Source of the DNA: a virus
Strand: one strand, 5' to 3'
Virus record (IMG/VR): IMGVR_UViG_3300025012_000123
Coordinates: 1 to 51,480 of that record
Length of the DNA stretch: 51,480 nt
Numbering within the stretch: position 1 is the first letter of the stretch; every line of letters starts with the position of its first letter. The position numbers and the translations under genes were made by a program. This document shows positions 36,292-46,892 of the stretch, piece after piece. The notes beneath the pieces were generated by a model. It worked only from the letters and a program-made list of their open reading frames with translations. It made no database searches and had not been told where the DNA came from.

Positions 36292-37632
36292 GTGGCAAAT
36301 GAACCTGAAGTCCTCGAAACGCCTGCTGAAAGCCCTGTGTTAGAAATGACACAGAAGCAACTTGAGGAGCGGATTGACACCGACCCCGAGTTCGCTGATT
36401 CGTTATTGGCCGGCAAAGTCAAGGTAAAGGAAGCCGGGACTCCGACCGACGACAAACCGCCCGTGGTGGCCGAACCCGCGAAACCCGCGGACAAGCCCAC
36501 TGTCGAGCCCAAGCCTGTTGTCGCCGCAGAACCGAAAAAGACGTGGGATGTTAAGGACGAGAATGGAAACATCCTTGTCTCATACCCGTCTGAGAACGAA
36601 CTTTTAAAAGCCGTTCGAGAGAAGGAACTCTATATCCGCAAGCTGAAGGACGAGCGGAAGAATCTCGGAAACGAGACGCTTTCCTATCGCCAACAGCTTG
36701 AACAGCTCCAGGCCGAGGTCGCGCAATTAAAAACCGCGCAGCCGAAACCGGCGGAATCCAAGCCGGCGCCTGTCATCCAATCCGAAAAGCTTGACCCGTT
36801 TGCCCCGGATTTCAACGAGAAGCTGATTCAGCGACTCGATGGATATCAGGCGGTAATCGAAGAGCTTCGGAACAAGAACAAGGAACTGGAAGACCGTGAC
36901 CAGAAGCGCGAGACCGAAAGACAGAGAGAACGCGAGATTGAGACGCATCGCAAAGGCATGCAGAAACAATTCAGCGAACTTAATTCTTTTATCGGAAAAA
37001 CCGATGAACTGAAACTGCCTGTCGCGTTCGAGGTTGCGAACGACACCTACGCGGAGTTCCTGGAAGAACTGGGGAGGATTGCCGGAACCGATGGCAAGGT
37101 CGAGTCGAATGTGGCTGTCATGAAGGTCTATAACGACGAAACCAGCGAGCGGGGAAAGCAGTTAAAGGCCGAGGCCGACAAAATCGGTCTGAAACCGCCC
37201 GAGTATCTGAACACCTATTTCCGGGTGGTCAATCTCTTGAACGAGCAGAAAACCCTTTTCAGAAACGAGAACGGGAAGCAAGTTCCGTTCACAATCGCAG
37301 AAACACACAGATATCTTCGGGCCATGGGTGATGGACAGGTTCCGAATCCCACGCCGAAGCCTCAGACCGAAACACCTGAAAATAAGCCCCAGACAAGTCC
37401 CCGTGCAGAAGCCCTTGAAGTTGCGGCCGCCCGAAAGGGAGAGGCCGCCAAGGATATTCCGACCGGAGCCGGGACGGTAACGTCAATCGACGACCTGACC
37501 GAAGCGCAGAAGATGGAAATCATGGACTGGCCGTTAGCCGATATCGTCCGTGACCCGTCCAAGCGTGCGACCTGGGAAGCTGTTTTCAAGTCACTCGGGA
37601 TGGAGCCGCCGGTACTGCCCAAGATGTCGTAA
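36292..37632 (+). CDS. Scaffolding protein
   Basis: 446 residues, highly charged: Pro/Lys/Glu-rich N-terminal 80, a long coiled coil (about 100-235; LEQLQAEVAQLKTAQ, ELRNKNKELEDRDQK), a globular helical middle and a disordered Pro-rich linker before a final helix. Position directly before the capsid gene and composition are diagnostic of a scaffold. Confidence 0.75.
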   Translation: MANEPEVLETPAESPVLEMTQKQLEERIDTDPEFADSLLAGKVKVKEAGTPTDDKPPVVAEPAKPADKPTVEPKPVVAAEPKKTWDVKDENGNILVSYPSENELLKAVREKELYIRKLKDERKNLGNETLSYRQQLEQLQAEVAQLKTAQPKPAESKPAPVIQSEKLDPFAPDFNEKLIQRLDGYQAVIEELRNKNKELEDRDQKRETERQREREIETHRKGMQKQFSELNSFIGKTDELKLPVAFEVANDTYAEFLEELGRIAGTDGKVESNVAVMKVYNDETSERGKQLKAEADKIGLKPPEYLNTYFRVVNLLNEQKTLFRNENGKQVPFTIAETHRYLRAMGDGQVPNPTPKPQTETPENKPQTSPRAEALEVAAARKGEAAKDIPTGAGTVTSIDDLTEAQKMEIMDWPLADIVRDPSKRATWEAVFKSLGMEPPVLPKMS

Positions 37633-37650
37633 ATTCCGAAAGGATTCATC

Positions 37651-38991
37651 ATGGCTACTCAGACAGCCCCGGTGGTTCAGGGTAATATCCTGACAGCCGC
37701 CCTCCAGATTCGGGCGTACAACACGAAGTTGCGCACCGAGTCCGTCCTGCCCGATGTCTTTGAAACCCTTTCGAGCGAAATCAAGTATTCCGAGAACGGC
37801 ACGAAAATGCCGGACGCGATTCTGATGAAGCTCGAAAAGAGTGCCGCCCCCGGCGCTCACACCCAGGTCGTTCCCCTGCTCATGCGCCTCCAGGGCGCCC
37901 CGACCTACGGCCAGACCACTCTGGTCGGCACGGAAGAGACGCTCCGTGTCCGTCACATGATTTGCTATTACAACCTCATCCGCAAAGCCGTTGCCATGGA
38001 AGGCTATGGCGTGAACGCAAACGACATGGCGGCCTATAACCTGTACGGCCAGGTCCAGCCCATGCTTTCGGAGTGGTTCAAAGAACTTCGTGGCAAGCGC
38101 CTGCGCGAAGCCTCGCTGCTGCGCTATGCCTCCGAACTGGTCGAGGCGAACATCGGTTCGACGACCGCCCTGAAGCACCACTTCAACAGCAATATCTTTG
38201 TCTGTAACCGTGCGCTCGGCGGCATGCCCGTGTACGATGTGGACGAAGAGACAGAGGCCGTACACACCTACCCTGCGAACGGTGCCATCGGTGACTCCGG
38301 TTATGAATACGTGGACAAAATCTGCGAAGTTCTCTCCGCAGCCACTAACGCTTTCGCTAACCCTGAACGGGCAGTCCTTTCCCTCGAAGCCCTGCTGGCT
38401 TTGGATTACCACTGCACGGTCAACCTCAAACTCGAACCCATTGATATGGGCGGGAAGCCCACGCTTATCTTCGTCGTGCCCAGTGCCGGCCTGATTAAGC
38501 TTCTGAATCCCGCCAATTCCACGGGTGTCGGTGCCGTCTGGAAAGATGTTATGGCGCTGACCAAGTTTGAGTCCGCCGTCCCCGGTGCGCAGTTCCGCGT
38601 TCGCAATCTCCTGATTGTCGAGGATATGCGGCATGCCACGGTCACGGTGAACGCCGGCGGTTCGACCCCGAACTACACGCTGACCCCCGGGTTCTATCAG
38701 CCGGGCAACCTCAGTGGCCGTAACGATTCCCCGTGGAACAACACGACCAACCGCGTCTTCGACGTGGGTTGCGTGTACGGCAAGGGTGCTCTGACCGAGT
38801 GGAAGGTCCAGGCCCTCAAGTTCGCTACCGAGTCCTATGACTACGAGTTGGTCCAGGGCAAGGGCGCTTACGAGTGCTCGGGTATCCAGTTGACCCAGTT
38901 CAACGTCGATACCGAGACCGAGGCGAGCAATTTCAATCGCGGTTCCTGCATCGTCCTTCTCCCGAAGGGCGGCCTTGTGACCGTGACCTGA
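37651..38991 (+). CDS. Major capsid protein (N4-gp56-like)
   Basis: 446 residues. N-terminal arm ALQIRAYNTKLRTESVLPD, then LQGAPTYGQTTLVGTEE and RHMICYYNLIRKAVAM, match N4-gp56-family HK97-fold coat proteins. Downstream FVVPSAGLIKLL, then RVRNLLIVEDMRHATV and FATESYDYELVQGKG are conserved strands. GC-rich, strongly biased codons, as expected for the most expressed gene. Confidence 0.85.
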   Translation: MATQTAPVVQGNILTAALQIRAYNTKLRTESVLPDVFETLSSEIKYSENGTKMPDAILMKLEKSAAPGAHTQVVPLLMRLQGAPTYGQTTLVGTEETLRVRHMICYYNLIRKAVAMEGYGVNANDMAAYNLYGQVQPMLSEWFKELRGKRLREASLLRYASELVEANIGSTTALKHHFNSNIFVCNRALGGMPVYDVDEETEAVHTYPANGAIGDSGYEYVDKICEVLSAATNAFANPERAVLSLEALLALDYHCTVNLKLEPIDMGGKPTLIFVVPSAGLIKLLNPANSTGVGAVWKDVMALTKFESAVPGAQFRVRNLLIVEDMRHATVTVNAGGSTPNYTLTPGFYQPGNLSGRNDSPWNNTTNRVFDVGCVYGKGALTEWKVQALKFATESYDYELVQGKGAYECSGIQLTQFNVDTETEASNFNRGSCIVLLPKGGLVTVT

Positions 38992-39008
38992 TTTTAAGTA
39001 GTTTCAAT

Positions 39009-39044
39009 ACCGGGGAGAGGGCGTCTCCTTCTCCCCGGTTCTTT
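39009..39044 (+). terminator. Intrinsic terminator after the capsid gene
   Basis: ACCGGGGAGA and TTCTCCCCGGT form a 10-bp stem with a 10-base loop, then TCTTT. Likely partial, dampening expression of the downstream tail genes. Confidence 0.7.
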
Positions 39045-39089
39045 AACAGCGTCAACCAAACAGCGTCACATTAAAAGGAGTTTCGCACC

Positions 39090-39656
39090 ATGTTACAAAG
39101 AGCAATCAATCTCGGACAGACGGCGGCCGTCGGCTCAGACCGGGCTATCAACGCCATGCTGGAGAACGGCATCGACGTGTTTATTCTCCGGTGGAAGAAA
39201 GACGACCAGCACATTCGGCCCTATACTTTGGGCTTGGAAGTCCTTCAGCTCGTCAAACATTTCAACAAGCGGACCAATGAGGCCCGATTTGTTCCCAAAT
39301 TTTCGCGGAAAGAAACCTGCTGGTTCGACAAGGACGAGTTCGGAATCTTTACCGCATATATCGCCGACACCCCGCTTAACCGCGACCTTCTCATCGGCGG
39401 TATTTACTCGGCCCCCTATCATGTTGCTGGCCTGATTAAGAAGGACGGGACGGTCAAGGCCGAGGATATTCAGAACGAACTTCAGGCGGCCGCTGCAAAA
39501 TTCGGCATCACGGCCCCAATCAAGGGCCGGTTCCAGGGCGTCTACGGAGACAGTCTGCCGGACGCTGAGGCTGTGGCGAAGGCCAACATACCGGCCCCGC
39601 CCAAGGAGAAAAAGGCTCCGGTAAAGGCTGGTCCCCAGGATTTTACGCAGGTCTAA
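39090..39656 (+). CDS. Hypothetical virion protein
   Basis: 188 residues after an AAAAGGAG site. N-terminal ILRWKKDDQHIRPYTLGLEV with strong alpha/beta character, basic Pro-rich tail. Position suggests a head-completion or decoration protein. Confidence 0.6.
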   Translation: MLQRAINLGQTAAVGSDRAINAMLENGIDVFILRWKKDDQHIRPYTLGLEVLQLVKHFNKRTNEARFVPKFSRKETCWFDKDEFGIFTAYIADTPLNRDLLIGGIYSAPYHVAGLIKKDGTVKAEDIQNELQAAAAKFGITAPIKGRFQGVYGDSLPDAEAVAKANIPAPPKEKKAPVKAGPQDFTQV

Positions 39657-39674
39657 ACCCGCATAGGAGGGTGG

Positions 39675-40352
39675 ATGTCAACCCGCTCATTGGTCGCTGA
39701 AATACAGCTCAAGGCCCCCAACTGGACCGCAGAGGGTACGCCGTCCATCCTCCAATTGCTTCAACGGGCACAGGATTACCTGTTTTCCCAAGCTTCCAGG
39801 TTCTCGCTCTATCGTGACCCGCTGACCGGGGACTTCCCGTATCTGGCGACCACTGCCAATCAGCGCGAATACACGATGGCGAACATTAACATGACCATCG
39901 AAAGTCAGGTTCGCAGCCTGAGAATCTACGATGTTTCTGAGGTTTTTGCCGATTTCCAGACGGTTTCCGATTATTCACTGAATACCATCAACGGTGTGGG
40001 TGCCATTGCCGGGCAGATTGTGAGCTATAATTTCATTCCCTATCCGGCGCTTGAGGCCACGGCCTGCCGGATTGTCTTAACGGATGACCCGGGGACGACC
40101 TCCACCAAATACCAGCTCAAGATGATGATTGAGCCCCTGCGATTGACCTCCCTGTCCATCCCCCTGATGGTGTCCAGGAACTACGAGTCTGTGCTTATGG
40201 AGGGCGTCTTAGGGTATATCGAGAACACCGATTATGGCCGGTCAGACCGACAGAAGCGCTTTGAAGAAGTGCTCGCCCCCCAGTTTTGGAGTGATGGGGC
40301 GACAAGGAACATGCCGCGGAGGGTGTCTAGAACCGGTCGGAGGAAGTTTTAA
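39675..40352 (+). CDS. Head-tail adaptor-like protein
   Basis: 225 residues. SLVAEIQLKAPNWTAEGTPS, LLQRAQDYLFSQASRFSLYRD followed by FPYLATTANQREYTM fits helical adaptor proteins (gp4/gp6-like) that sit between portal and tail. Overlaps the next gene by one base. Confidence 0.6.
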   Translation: MSTRSLVAEIQLKAPNWTAEGTPSILQLLQRAQDYLFSQASRFSLYRDPLTGDFPYLATTANQREYTMANINMTIESQVRSLRIYDVSEVFADFQTVSDYSLNTINGVGAIAGQIVSYNFIPYPALEATACRIVLTDDPGTTSTKYQLKMMIEPLRLTSLSIPLMVSRNYESVLMEGVLGYIENTDYGRSDRQKRFEEVLAPQFWSDGATRNMPRRVSRTGRRKF

Positions 40353-43300
40353 TGGGCCAGAAGCAACTGGCATATCCCATTACCCCGCTTCAGGGGCAGG
40401 AGCTTGTCCGGAAGACCCAGGCGAGCTTCGCCGGGGGCATGAATTCCGACTCCCCGCCTTCGGAGATTAAGGCCAACGAGGTTTGCGACCTCGAAAATAT
40501 GATTGCCTACCCGGATGGCCACTCGGAAGGCCGGACTGGGTGCTCTTTCCCTGGGTCAGGCGTAACACTCCCGCTTAAAGAGACCTATCTGGAAGCTGTT
40601 GACCCAAGCCTCTCAGGTTTTATCGCCTCAAAGACGGGCAATGTCGTTACCATGGTCAACGCCTCGGGCTCCCAGGACGTTCAATGGGCGACTAACGGCC
40701 GGTATATTGAATGGGATGATGGTTCCCGTGACCAGATTGTGAACCGGACTTACACCCCGGGTGTGTCCGTGGTCTTCACCTCAAAATTCAGCGGCGACCA
40801 ATCGAGCGGAAGCGTCCAGCTTCAGGACCGGGTTTGGGCGACCCATCTGAATGAAGAACAGGGAAAGATTGTCGTCCAACTCGGGACCGATATTTATATC
40901 ACCGATAACGCTTTCTCATCCTATACAAAGCTCACCCCTCTTGCCGGCCACGCACTGGGGGATTCAAAATCAAACATGCAGTCCGACGGTTCGGATGTGA
41001 TTATCTTCAATGCCGCGGGTCAGTTCCGGGTGGTTTTCGTGGGTCTCGCCGGATATTACATGAAAATCAACGAAGGCCAGCCAATATCGCGGACCAACGA
41101 TGAACCGGTATCGAATAAGCGGGAATTCCGCTATGATTATATTTACACCCTCCTTAGGATTACCGGTCCAGGTGCGGCCTTCGGGGACCGACGAACGTCC
41201 GGCTGCCGGGTGGTTCAGGAGAGCGCTCCGGTTTTGCCCGACAATAATCGCCGTGACACCAGCCGGACTTACGGGGATTATCCACGTGGTAACGGGAGTA
41301 TCCGCTATCAGCGGGTGGTGAGCGCGTCCGATGTCGAAACCGATGTCTCGGTCTGGAATGTCTATACGGATGGGAGTTTCGCCGCTAATCTGAACAACAC
41401 CGGGGTTAAGGAGTTTCACAACGATTTTTCCAGCGCACAGACACTCAACGACATTGCCGCTATAATCCAGAGAAACATGCGGGTTGTCTACGAAAAAGCC
41501 GAATGCTATTGGGAATACGGCGAGACCGGTTCCCCGAAGCTCGTCATCTCATGCGGACCCGTCAATGGCGGCCAGATGTCGTACATTACCGCGGCTTCCG
41601 GCGGGACATCCAGCATGTTCCTTAAAATGCGCATGGGTGTTGGCGTTGGTTCAATCGAAACTATTTCCACAAACCTCCCGTATCTCGTCACTGACATGAC
41701 AACCGATAACCAGAAGTGGACGCATTTCGGAATTCACCGGACGAAGAATGTTGGAGAGGATGGGATTGCGGCCGGGAACCTGGAAGATTCCTTAATCTGG
41801 GTGCGCGATATCCCGATTGTGAAGGCTTTACGTCTTGACCGCGGTATGAGCACGGATTTGATTTCCGACTATTTCTCAGAGCGCACTCTTTGCAGGGCCG
41901 ACGAAGGTTCGTATTTTGCATGGGGCGATGACCGGACAATTGAACGAATTTCGCACTTGAATATTTCGACCGAGGCGGCACCGACTACCGATATCAGCTA
42001 TTCCGAGTTCGAGAGCGCGGCCCTTGTCGCCTCGGATGAAACTTACGCCTCTGATAAGGACGGGGTTCCGGCAGTGATGGGGGGCAAGAAATGCAGCCTT
42101 GCTTACCAGGAAGAAGACTCCTATGACGTTTTTCTATATAGCGATGTTTATTCAAACGCCTGGAATCAATTATCAGAATCCGATGTTGGCAAGACCCTGT
42201 TTTTGAGTACTGGCGATATTCGGACAATCGCCCAGGTTTATGATGCATACTCGTGCCGTGTGCTTGAGCTCGGAGAGTTTGGGGTCGGCGAAGGTACGCC
42301 CCCGGCCGCCGGATATCTCGCGGTAGCCTGGGACCCAATCTTACGCCAGCTTGACGACTCTGATTTCACGGCCTCGATGACCGACGATACGAAGATGGTT
42401 ATTGTCGATAACACGGACACCGCCGACCTCTTTGGGGCAACCCGGACTGGTGGAGCGTTCTTCCGCACCGAAGACCTGGGGAAGCAGGGGTATTTGATTC
42501 GTGACGGGGTGTTTACGGGGGACAAGACGGGTGTTGTCGTTCTCGATGCTAATCACGCCTATTTCGATGAATCTGAACTCCCGGCCTGGATGTTTCTCGG
42601 GACAGCACTCGCCCCCCTTAAAAACATCGGCATACTCCTTAATGTCTCGGACTATTCCGATTATATGCCTGGGCGATTCTTCAACGATTATGTCGAAGAT
42701 GATGAGGTGAGCGCGTTCGATGATGACCCTTCCTTCGTTCTCCAAACCCGGTTCTTTCGCCCGCTTCCAAGCTCCAGGATTGGCGCCAATGCCCCGGCTT
42801 TTATGATGGTCTGCGAAGAAGGGACCGGAAAACTTCGCTACTCTTCGATGCCAGAAGAACGGCGTCACCATGCCGGATTCTATCATCCGACATACCAGGC
42901 GGATACCGGGATTGAAGACGTTATAACTCATATGAAATGCTATAATGGCATCATGGTTCTTTTCGGAAAAAAATCTACGTGGGCCACCAACACTTCGAAT
43001 ATGTCTAGTATTTCAGAGCCGGCAATAGGGGAGAAGATTTTTACTGTCCCGACCGCCCAGCTTATCGACCAGAAGGGGTATATTCACGTTGGTTCGATGG
43101 AGGAGATTGGCGTCGGATATTCAATCCTGATGTGTCATGACGGAAGCATTGTCGTTTTCGACGGCCGACAGTTCAATAAAACGGACTTTGCTCAGAACAA
43201 GATTTCGAAGGCAATTAAAGCCTGGCATACGAATGTCGTTGCCACCTACGGGCCTATCGACGGATACCGTATTTACGGGAGCCCGAACGTCAGTTCTGAT

Positions 43301-44155
43301 ACGGAAAACTTTGTCAACGACCAGACCGGTCAATGCTACCGGTTAGCAATCCTCCCCATGCAGGGTTCTGGGTGGTCGCGGTTTTCCGGCGAATCCATGG
43401 TTTGGCCGGCGCCCAATAGCCGGTCGGCACTTATCACCCTGTCTTCCGGGATGCAGATTCAGGTTATTCTCGACGAACGGTCAGGGATTTGGTATCAGGT
43501 CGGGACTTATAATGGTCCTGCGGGGAGCAATCTCACGGAGTCTTTTGTCGATAAGGGCAATACCAATATCTCTTGCGGTTTCACTAAAATTAAGCACAAG
43601 GGCCAGCGGGCGAGTGTGATGCTCCAGCACATGGAAAGCCATGTTAATATCGAGCCCACGACTCCGGGAGGTTCTTATCTCTCCGGTCTTGTTTCTTCGA
43701 CGCAAATCTTCCGGGACGGCGAACAGACGTTGACTTCCGACTGTGCGAACATCCCAATTGATGGTGATATCGCTTATGACCGTCGGATTGAGGCAAAAAC
43801 TCTTCAGCACAAATACAGCTTCTCGCGCTCTAAGATTCGTGTGCTGGACACGGAAACCGTTTATGTTACGCGGGATACTTCGGGTGCAACTCCATTGGCA
43901 AAACGCCAAACAAGCGAACTCGCTTGCCAGCACGAACTTTCGCCGGCCTCTGTCTGGATTACCCGTGGCCCTGTTCCTATTCTCAACCGTTCAAATGGAA
44001 TTGAGTTTGTTGGAGATTCTTTTTCTGGCGAGACCGGCCCGGATGGGATATCTGGCTCTGCTATGCGCTTTGACGAAACTGGTGATGGTATTAGCGGGAC
44101 CGTTCCCGATAATATGACTGGGCAGTGGACCTTAAATTTTAATTATAAACGATGA
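40352..44155 (+). CDS. Very large tail/nozzle protein
   Basis: 1267 residues, the largest protein. The opening SFAGGMNSDSPPSEIKANEVCDLENM matches the GG-N..D.P..L..GE..dL.N pattern at the start of podovirus tail tube/nozzle and P22 gp10-like stabilisation proteins. The rest is beta-rich (predicted propeller/Ig-like blades; many GxxRxxG and DxSxY turns). It probably forms the nozzle below the portal. Its end runs into the AT-richer fibre region. Confidence 0.6.
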   Translation: MGQKQLAYPITPLQGQELVRKTQASFAGGMNSDSPPSEIKANEVCDLENMIAYPDGHSEGRTGCSFPGSGVTLPLKETYLEAVDPSLSGFIASKTGNVVTMVNASGSQDVQWATNGRYIEWDDGSRDQIVNRTYTPGVSVVFTSKFSGDQSSGSVQLQDRVWATHLNEEQGKIVVQLGTDIYITDNAFSSYTKLTPLAGHALGDSKSNMQSDGSDVIIFNAAGQFRVVFVGLAGYYMKINEGQPISRTNDEPVSNKREFRYDYIYTLLRITGPGAAFGDRRTSGCRVVQESAPVLPDNNRRDTSRTYGDYPRGNGSIRYQRVVSASDVETDVSVWNVYTDGSFAANLNNTGVKEFHNDFSSAQTLNDIAAIIQRNMRVVYEKAECYWEYGETGSPKLVISCGPVNGGQMSYITAASGGTSSMFLKMRMGVGVGSIETISTNLPYLVTDMTTDNQKWTHFGIHRTKNVGEDGIAAGNLEDSLIWVRDIPIVKALRLDRGMSTDLISDYFSERTLCRADEGSYFAWGDDRTIERISHLNISTEAAPTTDISYSEFESAALVASDETYASDKDGVPAVMGGKKCSLAYQEEDSYDVFLYSDVYSNAWNQLSESDVGKTLFLSTGDIRTIAQVYDAYSCRVLELGEFGVGEGTPPAAGYLAVAWDPILRQLDDSDFTASMTDDTKMVIVDNTDTADLFGATRTGGAFFRTEDLGKQGYLIRDGVFTGDKTGVVVLDANHAYFDESELPAWMFLGTALAPLKNIGILLNVSDYSDYMPGRFFNDYVEDDEVSAFDDDPSFVLQTRFFRPLPSSRIGANAPAFMMVCEEGTGKLRYSSMPEERRHHAGFYHPTYQADTGIEDVITHMKCYNGIMVLFGKKSTWATNTSNMSSISEPAIGEKIFTVPTAQLIDQKGYIHVGSMEEIGVGYSILMCHDGSIVVFDGRQFNKTDFAQNKISKAIKAWHTNVVATYGPIDGYRIYGSPNVSSDTENFVNDQTGQCYRLAILPMQGSGWSRFSGESMVWPAPNSRSALITLSSGMQIQVILDERSGIWYQVGTYNGPAGSNLTESFVDKGNTNISCGFTKIKHKGQRASVMLQHMESHVNIEPTTPGGSYLSGLVSSTQIFRDGEQTLTSDCANIPIDGDIAYDRRIEAKTLQHKYSFSRSKIRVLDTETVYVTRDTSGATPLAKRQTSELACQHELSPASVWITRGPVPILNRSNGIEFVGDSFSGETGPDGISGSAMRFDETGDGISGTVPDNMTGQWTLNFNYKR

Positions 44156-45039
44156 CACAAAACGAATATATTAGCGTCTTACCGATAGAAGCTCCTCCAA
44201 TAGAGCCTCTTGGGGAGATTGTTAGTTGGCCTGGTTTTTCTCCGCTACCATTTGAATACGGAACCATAACGGTAAACTCGGCTTCTCATATGGAGTCAAC
44301 GTGTACTGCGGTTGGTAGAAACGACCTAAAAGTCGGCGGGATATCCGGGATTCTTGTTTATCGATATAGCGTTGACGCCGCTGGCAACGTAACTTTTTCG
44401 CTAGTAAGCGAAGAGTATGGCGCTTTCATTGCAGACGTTCCGGATGGTGGCGTTGTTGATGGTTTTGCGCCTGCTTTTGGTGAATTGTTTTTAGATGGCG
44501 CAGTAATAAAAGCCAGAGTAAAAGGGCCTGGGTCTACAAATCTTCACGCAGCCGGAGAGAGTAATATTTATGTAGAGCGCGAAGAGGGTACGCTCTTGGC
44601 AAACGAGAGAAATGGGATTATCTTAGAAGCAGCCATTGAGCGCACTGACGGCTTACTGTTTCAGCTATCGACCGGTGGATTAAAAATAGGCATTAGGTGG
44701 GCTAATAACGATGCCTTTCTTCAGGTATATGATGGTACTACTTTTCAGGAAATAGAGCTCCCGGTTACGGCTGCACAGATTGCCGCCACGGGATGGGCGA
44801 ATATCCAGCTTAAACTTTCTGGGACAACACTGACCGTTCTTCATGATGGCGTAATTATCGGGACGCTGACAATAGCCGGAACGGCCTTTGGTGGGACGCT
44901 AACAGTCGGAGATGGTTCGTCCGCAGGGCTTCACGATATCCGCATCATTCATTCATCAATCTCCCAGGCGTCCACGGATTATTATTTTGACCGGCTAACA
45001 CGGGATAACGGCAACTCTGTTTTACCACCCATAGGATAG
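44152..45039 (+). CDS. Tail protein with lectin-like domain
   Basis: 295 residues. The C-terminal 140 (NGIILEAAIERTDGLLFQLS..LKIGIRWANNDAFLQVYD..FQEIELPV..WANIQLKLSGTTLTVLHDG) look like a LamG/concanavalin-type jelly roll, common in phage receptor-binding proteins. AT-richer than the head genes, consistent with exchange. Overlaps the nozzle gene by 4 bp. Confidence 0.6.
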   Translation: MTQNEYISVLPIEAPPIEPLGEIVSWPGFSPLPFEYGTITVNSASHMESTCTAVGRNDLKVGGISGILVYRYSVDAAGNVTFSLVSEEYGAFIADVPDGGVVDGFAPAFGELFLDGAVIKARVKGPGSTNLHAAGESNIYVEREEGTLLANERNGIILEAAIERTDGLLFQLSTGGLKIGIRWANNDAFLQVYDGTTFQEIELPVTAAQIAATGWANIQLKLSGTTLTVLHDGVIIGTLTIAGTAFGGTLTVGDGSSAGLHDIRIIHSSISQASTDYYFDRLTRDNGNSVLPPIG

Positions 45040-45047
45040 GATGCGAC

Positions 45048-45359
45048 ATGAACGAGAATAACCGACGCAAAGAAGACACCCCCGCTCATAAAGTTCAGGC
45101 CGTGGCGGCCGTGCTTATCGCTGTGGGAATTATCCTTGGTGTTGGCCGGTCTATTATTAACACCGAGTTTATTTCACGCGCCGAAGCTGACCAGTGTCAC
45201 AGACAAATGGCCTCCCAGGATTCCATACTTAAAGAACGAGCAATAGCAAATAAGGAATCGATTGGGAACATCTCCATAAAACTTGATAATCTGTCTGTTG
45301 TGACTAAAGACAATAAAGAGCTTCTGATGCAAGTGCTTCAAGAGTTGAGGTCCCGGTAA
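45048..45359 (+). CDS. Membrane protein with coiled coil (holin-like?)
   Basis: 103 residues: charged N-terminus, one transmembrane helix (VQAVAAVLIAVGIILGVGR), then a helical tail (residues 45-100). Could be a pinholin-like or tail-anchored protein; no lysozyme gene was seen nearby. Overlaps the next gene by one base. Confidence 0.5.
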   Translation: MNENNRRKEDTPAHKVQAVAAVLIAVGIILGVGRSIINTEFISRAEADQCHRQMASQDSILKERAIANKESIGNISIKLDNLSVVTKDNKELLMQVLQELRSR

Positions 45360-46843
45360 TGTCAGCACAAGTCTATACAGGGACATTATCTCTTAACGAG
45401 CTTTCCCCTTCCGAGCAGGTATTGAAGGAGATTACTGTAGCGGTTAAGACGCGCATTACGTCTGCGTGGATATATTTTGGTAGCACCACAGTAAATTCAA
45501 AGGTCCGTTTATATAAAAAAGACATTGGCGGAACGTACAGGCTCTGCATGTTTATCCCGTCATCCGAGGTGGTGACGGTTGTTACTATTGATGCTGGTAC
45601 TACGCTTTACAATCTTATGCACAATATGCCAGCTTTTGATACAAATACTGATATTAAGATTACTATTGAAAGTGCTGGCTCTGGGGCGGGGTCGGTTGAT
45701 GTTACTTACGAAATTGATTATGATAATCGCGTTGATGATTATGCTCTTGATTCTACCGTAGCCAAGGATGCCACAGTATCAAAACCGGGAACAGCACAGA
45801 CTATTACGGCTCCTGCGGACATGGCTCTCAATTCTACGGTCGCTAAAGACGCCACCGTGTCTAAGCCTGGAATAGCTCAAACCATTACCGTCCCTGCTGA
45901 CATGGCTCTCAATAGTACAGTAGCGAAAGAGGCTACGCTGGTCGCAAAGATACCAACGGCGCTTTCTTTTAATGGGGCGAATGTGCTTGCGGAGTCCGTA
46001 GTTACCGCATCACCAACCCTTATTGACTATTGGACAAAATACGGGCATGGGGCGGACCAGATAAACCCTATTGTTCCCATTGTTGGTGAGCGGTTTACGG
46101 ATGATTACGCTTTACGGCCACAAGGGGGTGATTTCACTTCTGCGAACAATAGTCTTATAGGGTGTTCCGGAAGACTTTGGATACAGCCTCCCGCCGTTGC
46201 CGGGACGCACTACGCTCTTGTTTATGGTTTCAAGGGGGAAATATTTATATCTGGGCGGACTGTGGCCGATAGTTTTCTTATAGTATACTTGTTTAATTGC
46301 GATGCGAGGATAGACGCAGTTGGGGGTGCCGAAAACTCACCAACAGAGATTAATGTTATTGGCGGGACTGGATTTCTTAATTCCTCTATGTCAACAGAAG
46401 CCGGTTCCGTTGTATTGGCCAGAATATTAGACTGGGACGGACTTAATCCTGGCTCTATCGTACCTTCGCAGACCAACGAGGGGCCGACAGACAAATCCGC
46501 TTATTATTCTGCCCTGGCTTCCTCCGGTATTACGGTAGTTGACGGTTTGGTTGATGGTCTGGTCGTTGGTGTTGCCGATATTAAGGGCACTGGATTCGCA
46601 AAGGATACGGACTCTCTCGTAAATCTTACTCATGAGCTTGGAGACAAAGGGTCGGACATAATCTATGACAGCATGCAAAATCTCGGGAATATGGTTGTGG
46701 AGGTTCAGGGTGAGCTTGATATTCTACAGCCAAAGGTTGATACGTTGGTGGCTAACCAGATGTCAAAAGCCACCCTCAAGAATAACCTAAAAGTTATTGT
46801 TGCGAATCAGGACCGTTCTGATTTAGATTTAATAGTGGAGTGA
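45359..46843 (+). CDS. Tail fibre-like protein with 27-residue repeats
   Basis: 494 residues. An N-terminal beta domain (1-128) is followed by tandem 27-residue repeats beginning ALDSTVAKDATVSKPGTAQT (residues about 129-182, third copy truncated), then a beta-rich C-terminal domain and a coiled coil. The repeat copies differ at many third codon positions but barely in protein, so they are under selection. Typical fibre architecture. Confidence 0.7.
   Translation: MSAQVYTGTLSLNELSPSEQVLKEITVAVKTRITSAWIYFGSTTVNSKVRLYKKDIGGTYRLCMFIPSSEVVTVVTIDAGTTLYNLMHNMPAFDTNTDIKITIESAGSGAGSVDVTYEIDYDNRVDDYALDSTVAKDATVSKPGTAQTITAPADMALNSTVAKDATVSKPGIAQTITVPADMALNSTVAKEATLVAKIPTALSFNGANVLAESVVTASPTLIDYWTKYGHGADQINPIVPIVGERFTDDYALRPQGGDFTSANNSLIGCSGRLWIQPPAVAGTHYALVYGFKGEIFISGRTVADSFLIVYLFNCDARIDAVGGAENSPTEINVIGGTGFLNSSMSTEAGSVVLARILDWDGLNPGSIVPSQTNEGPTDKSAYYSALASSGITVVDGLVDGLVVGVADIKGTGFAKDTDSLVNLTHELGDKGSDIIYDSMQNLGNMVVEVQGELDILQPKVDTLVANQMSKATLKNNLKVIVANQDRSDLDLIVE
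45743..45949 (+). repeat. 81-bp tandem repeat in the fibre gene
   Basis: Copies at 45,743-45,823, 45,824-45,904 and a partial 45,905-45,949. Diverged DNA, conserved protein (STVAKDATVSKPG..AQTIT..PADMAL). Confidence 0.85.
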
Positions 46844-46892
46844 ATATGATTTCCCCCATCCCAAGCCTTCCCCGCCTCACCGCTTCCCGTGA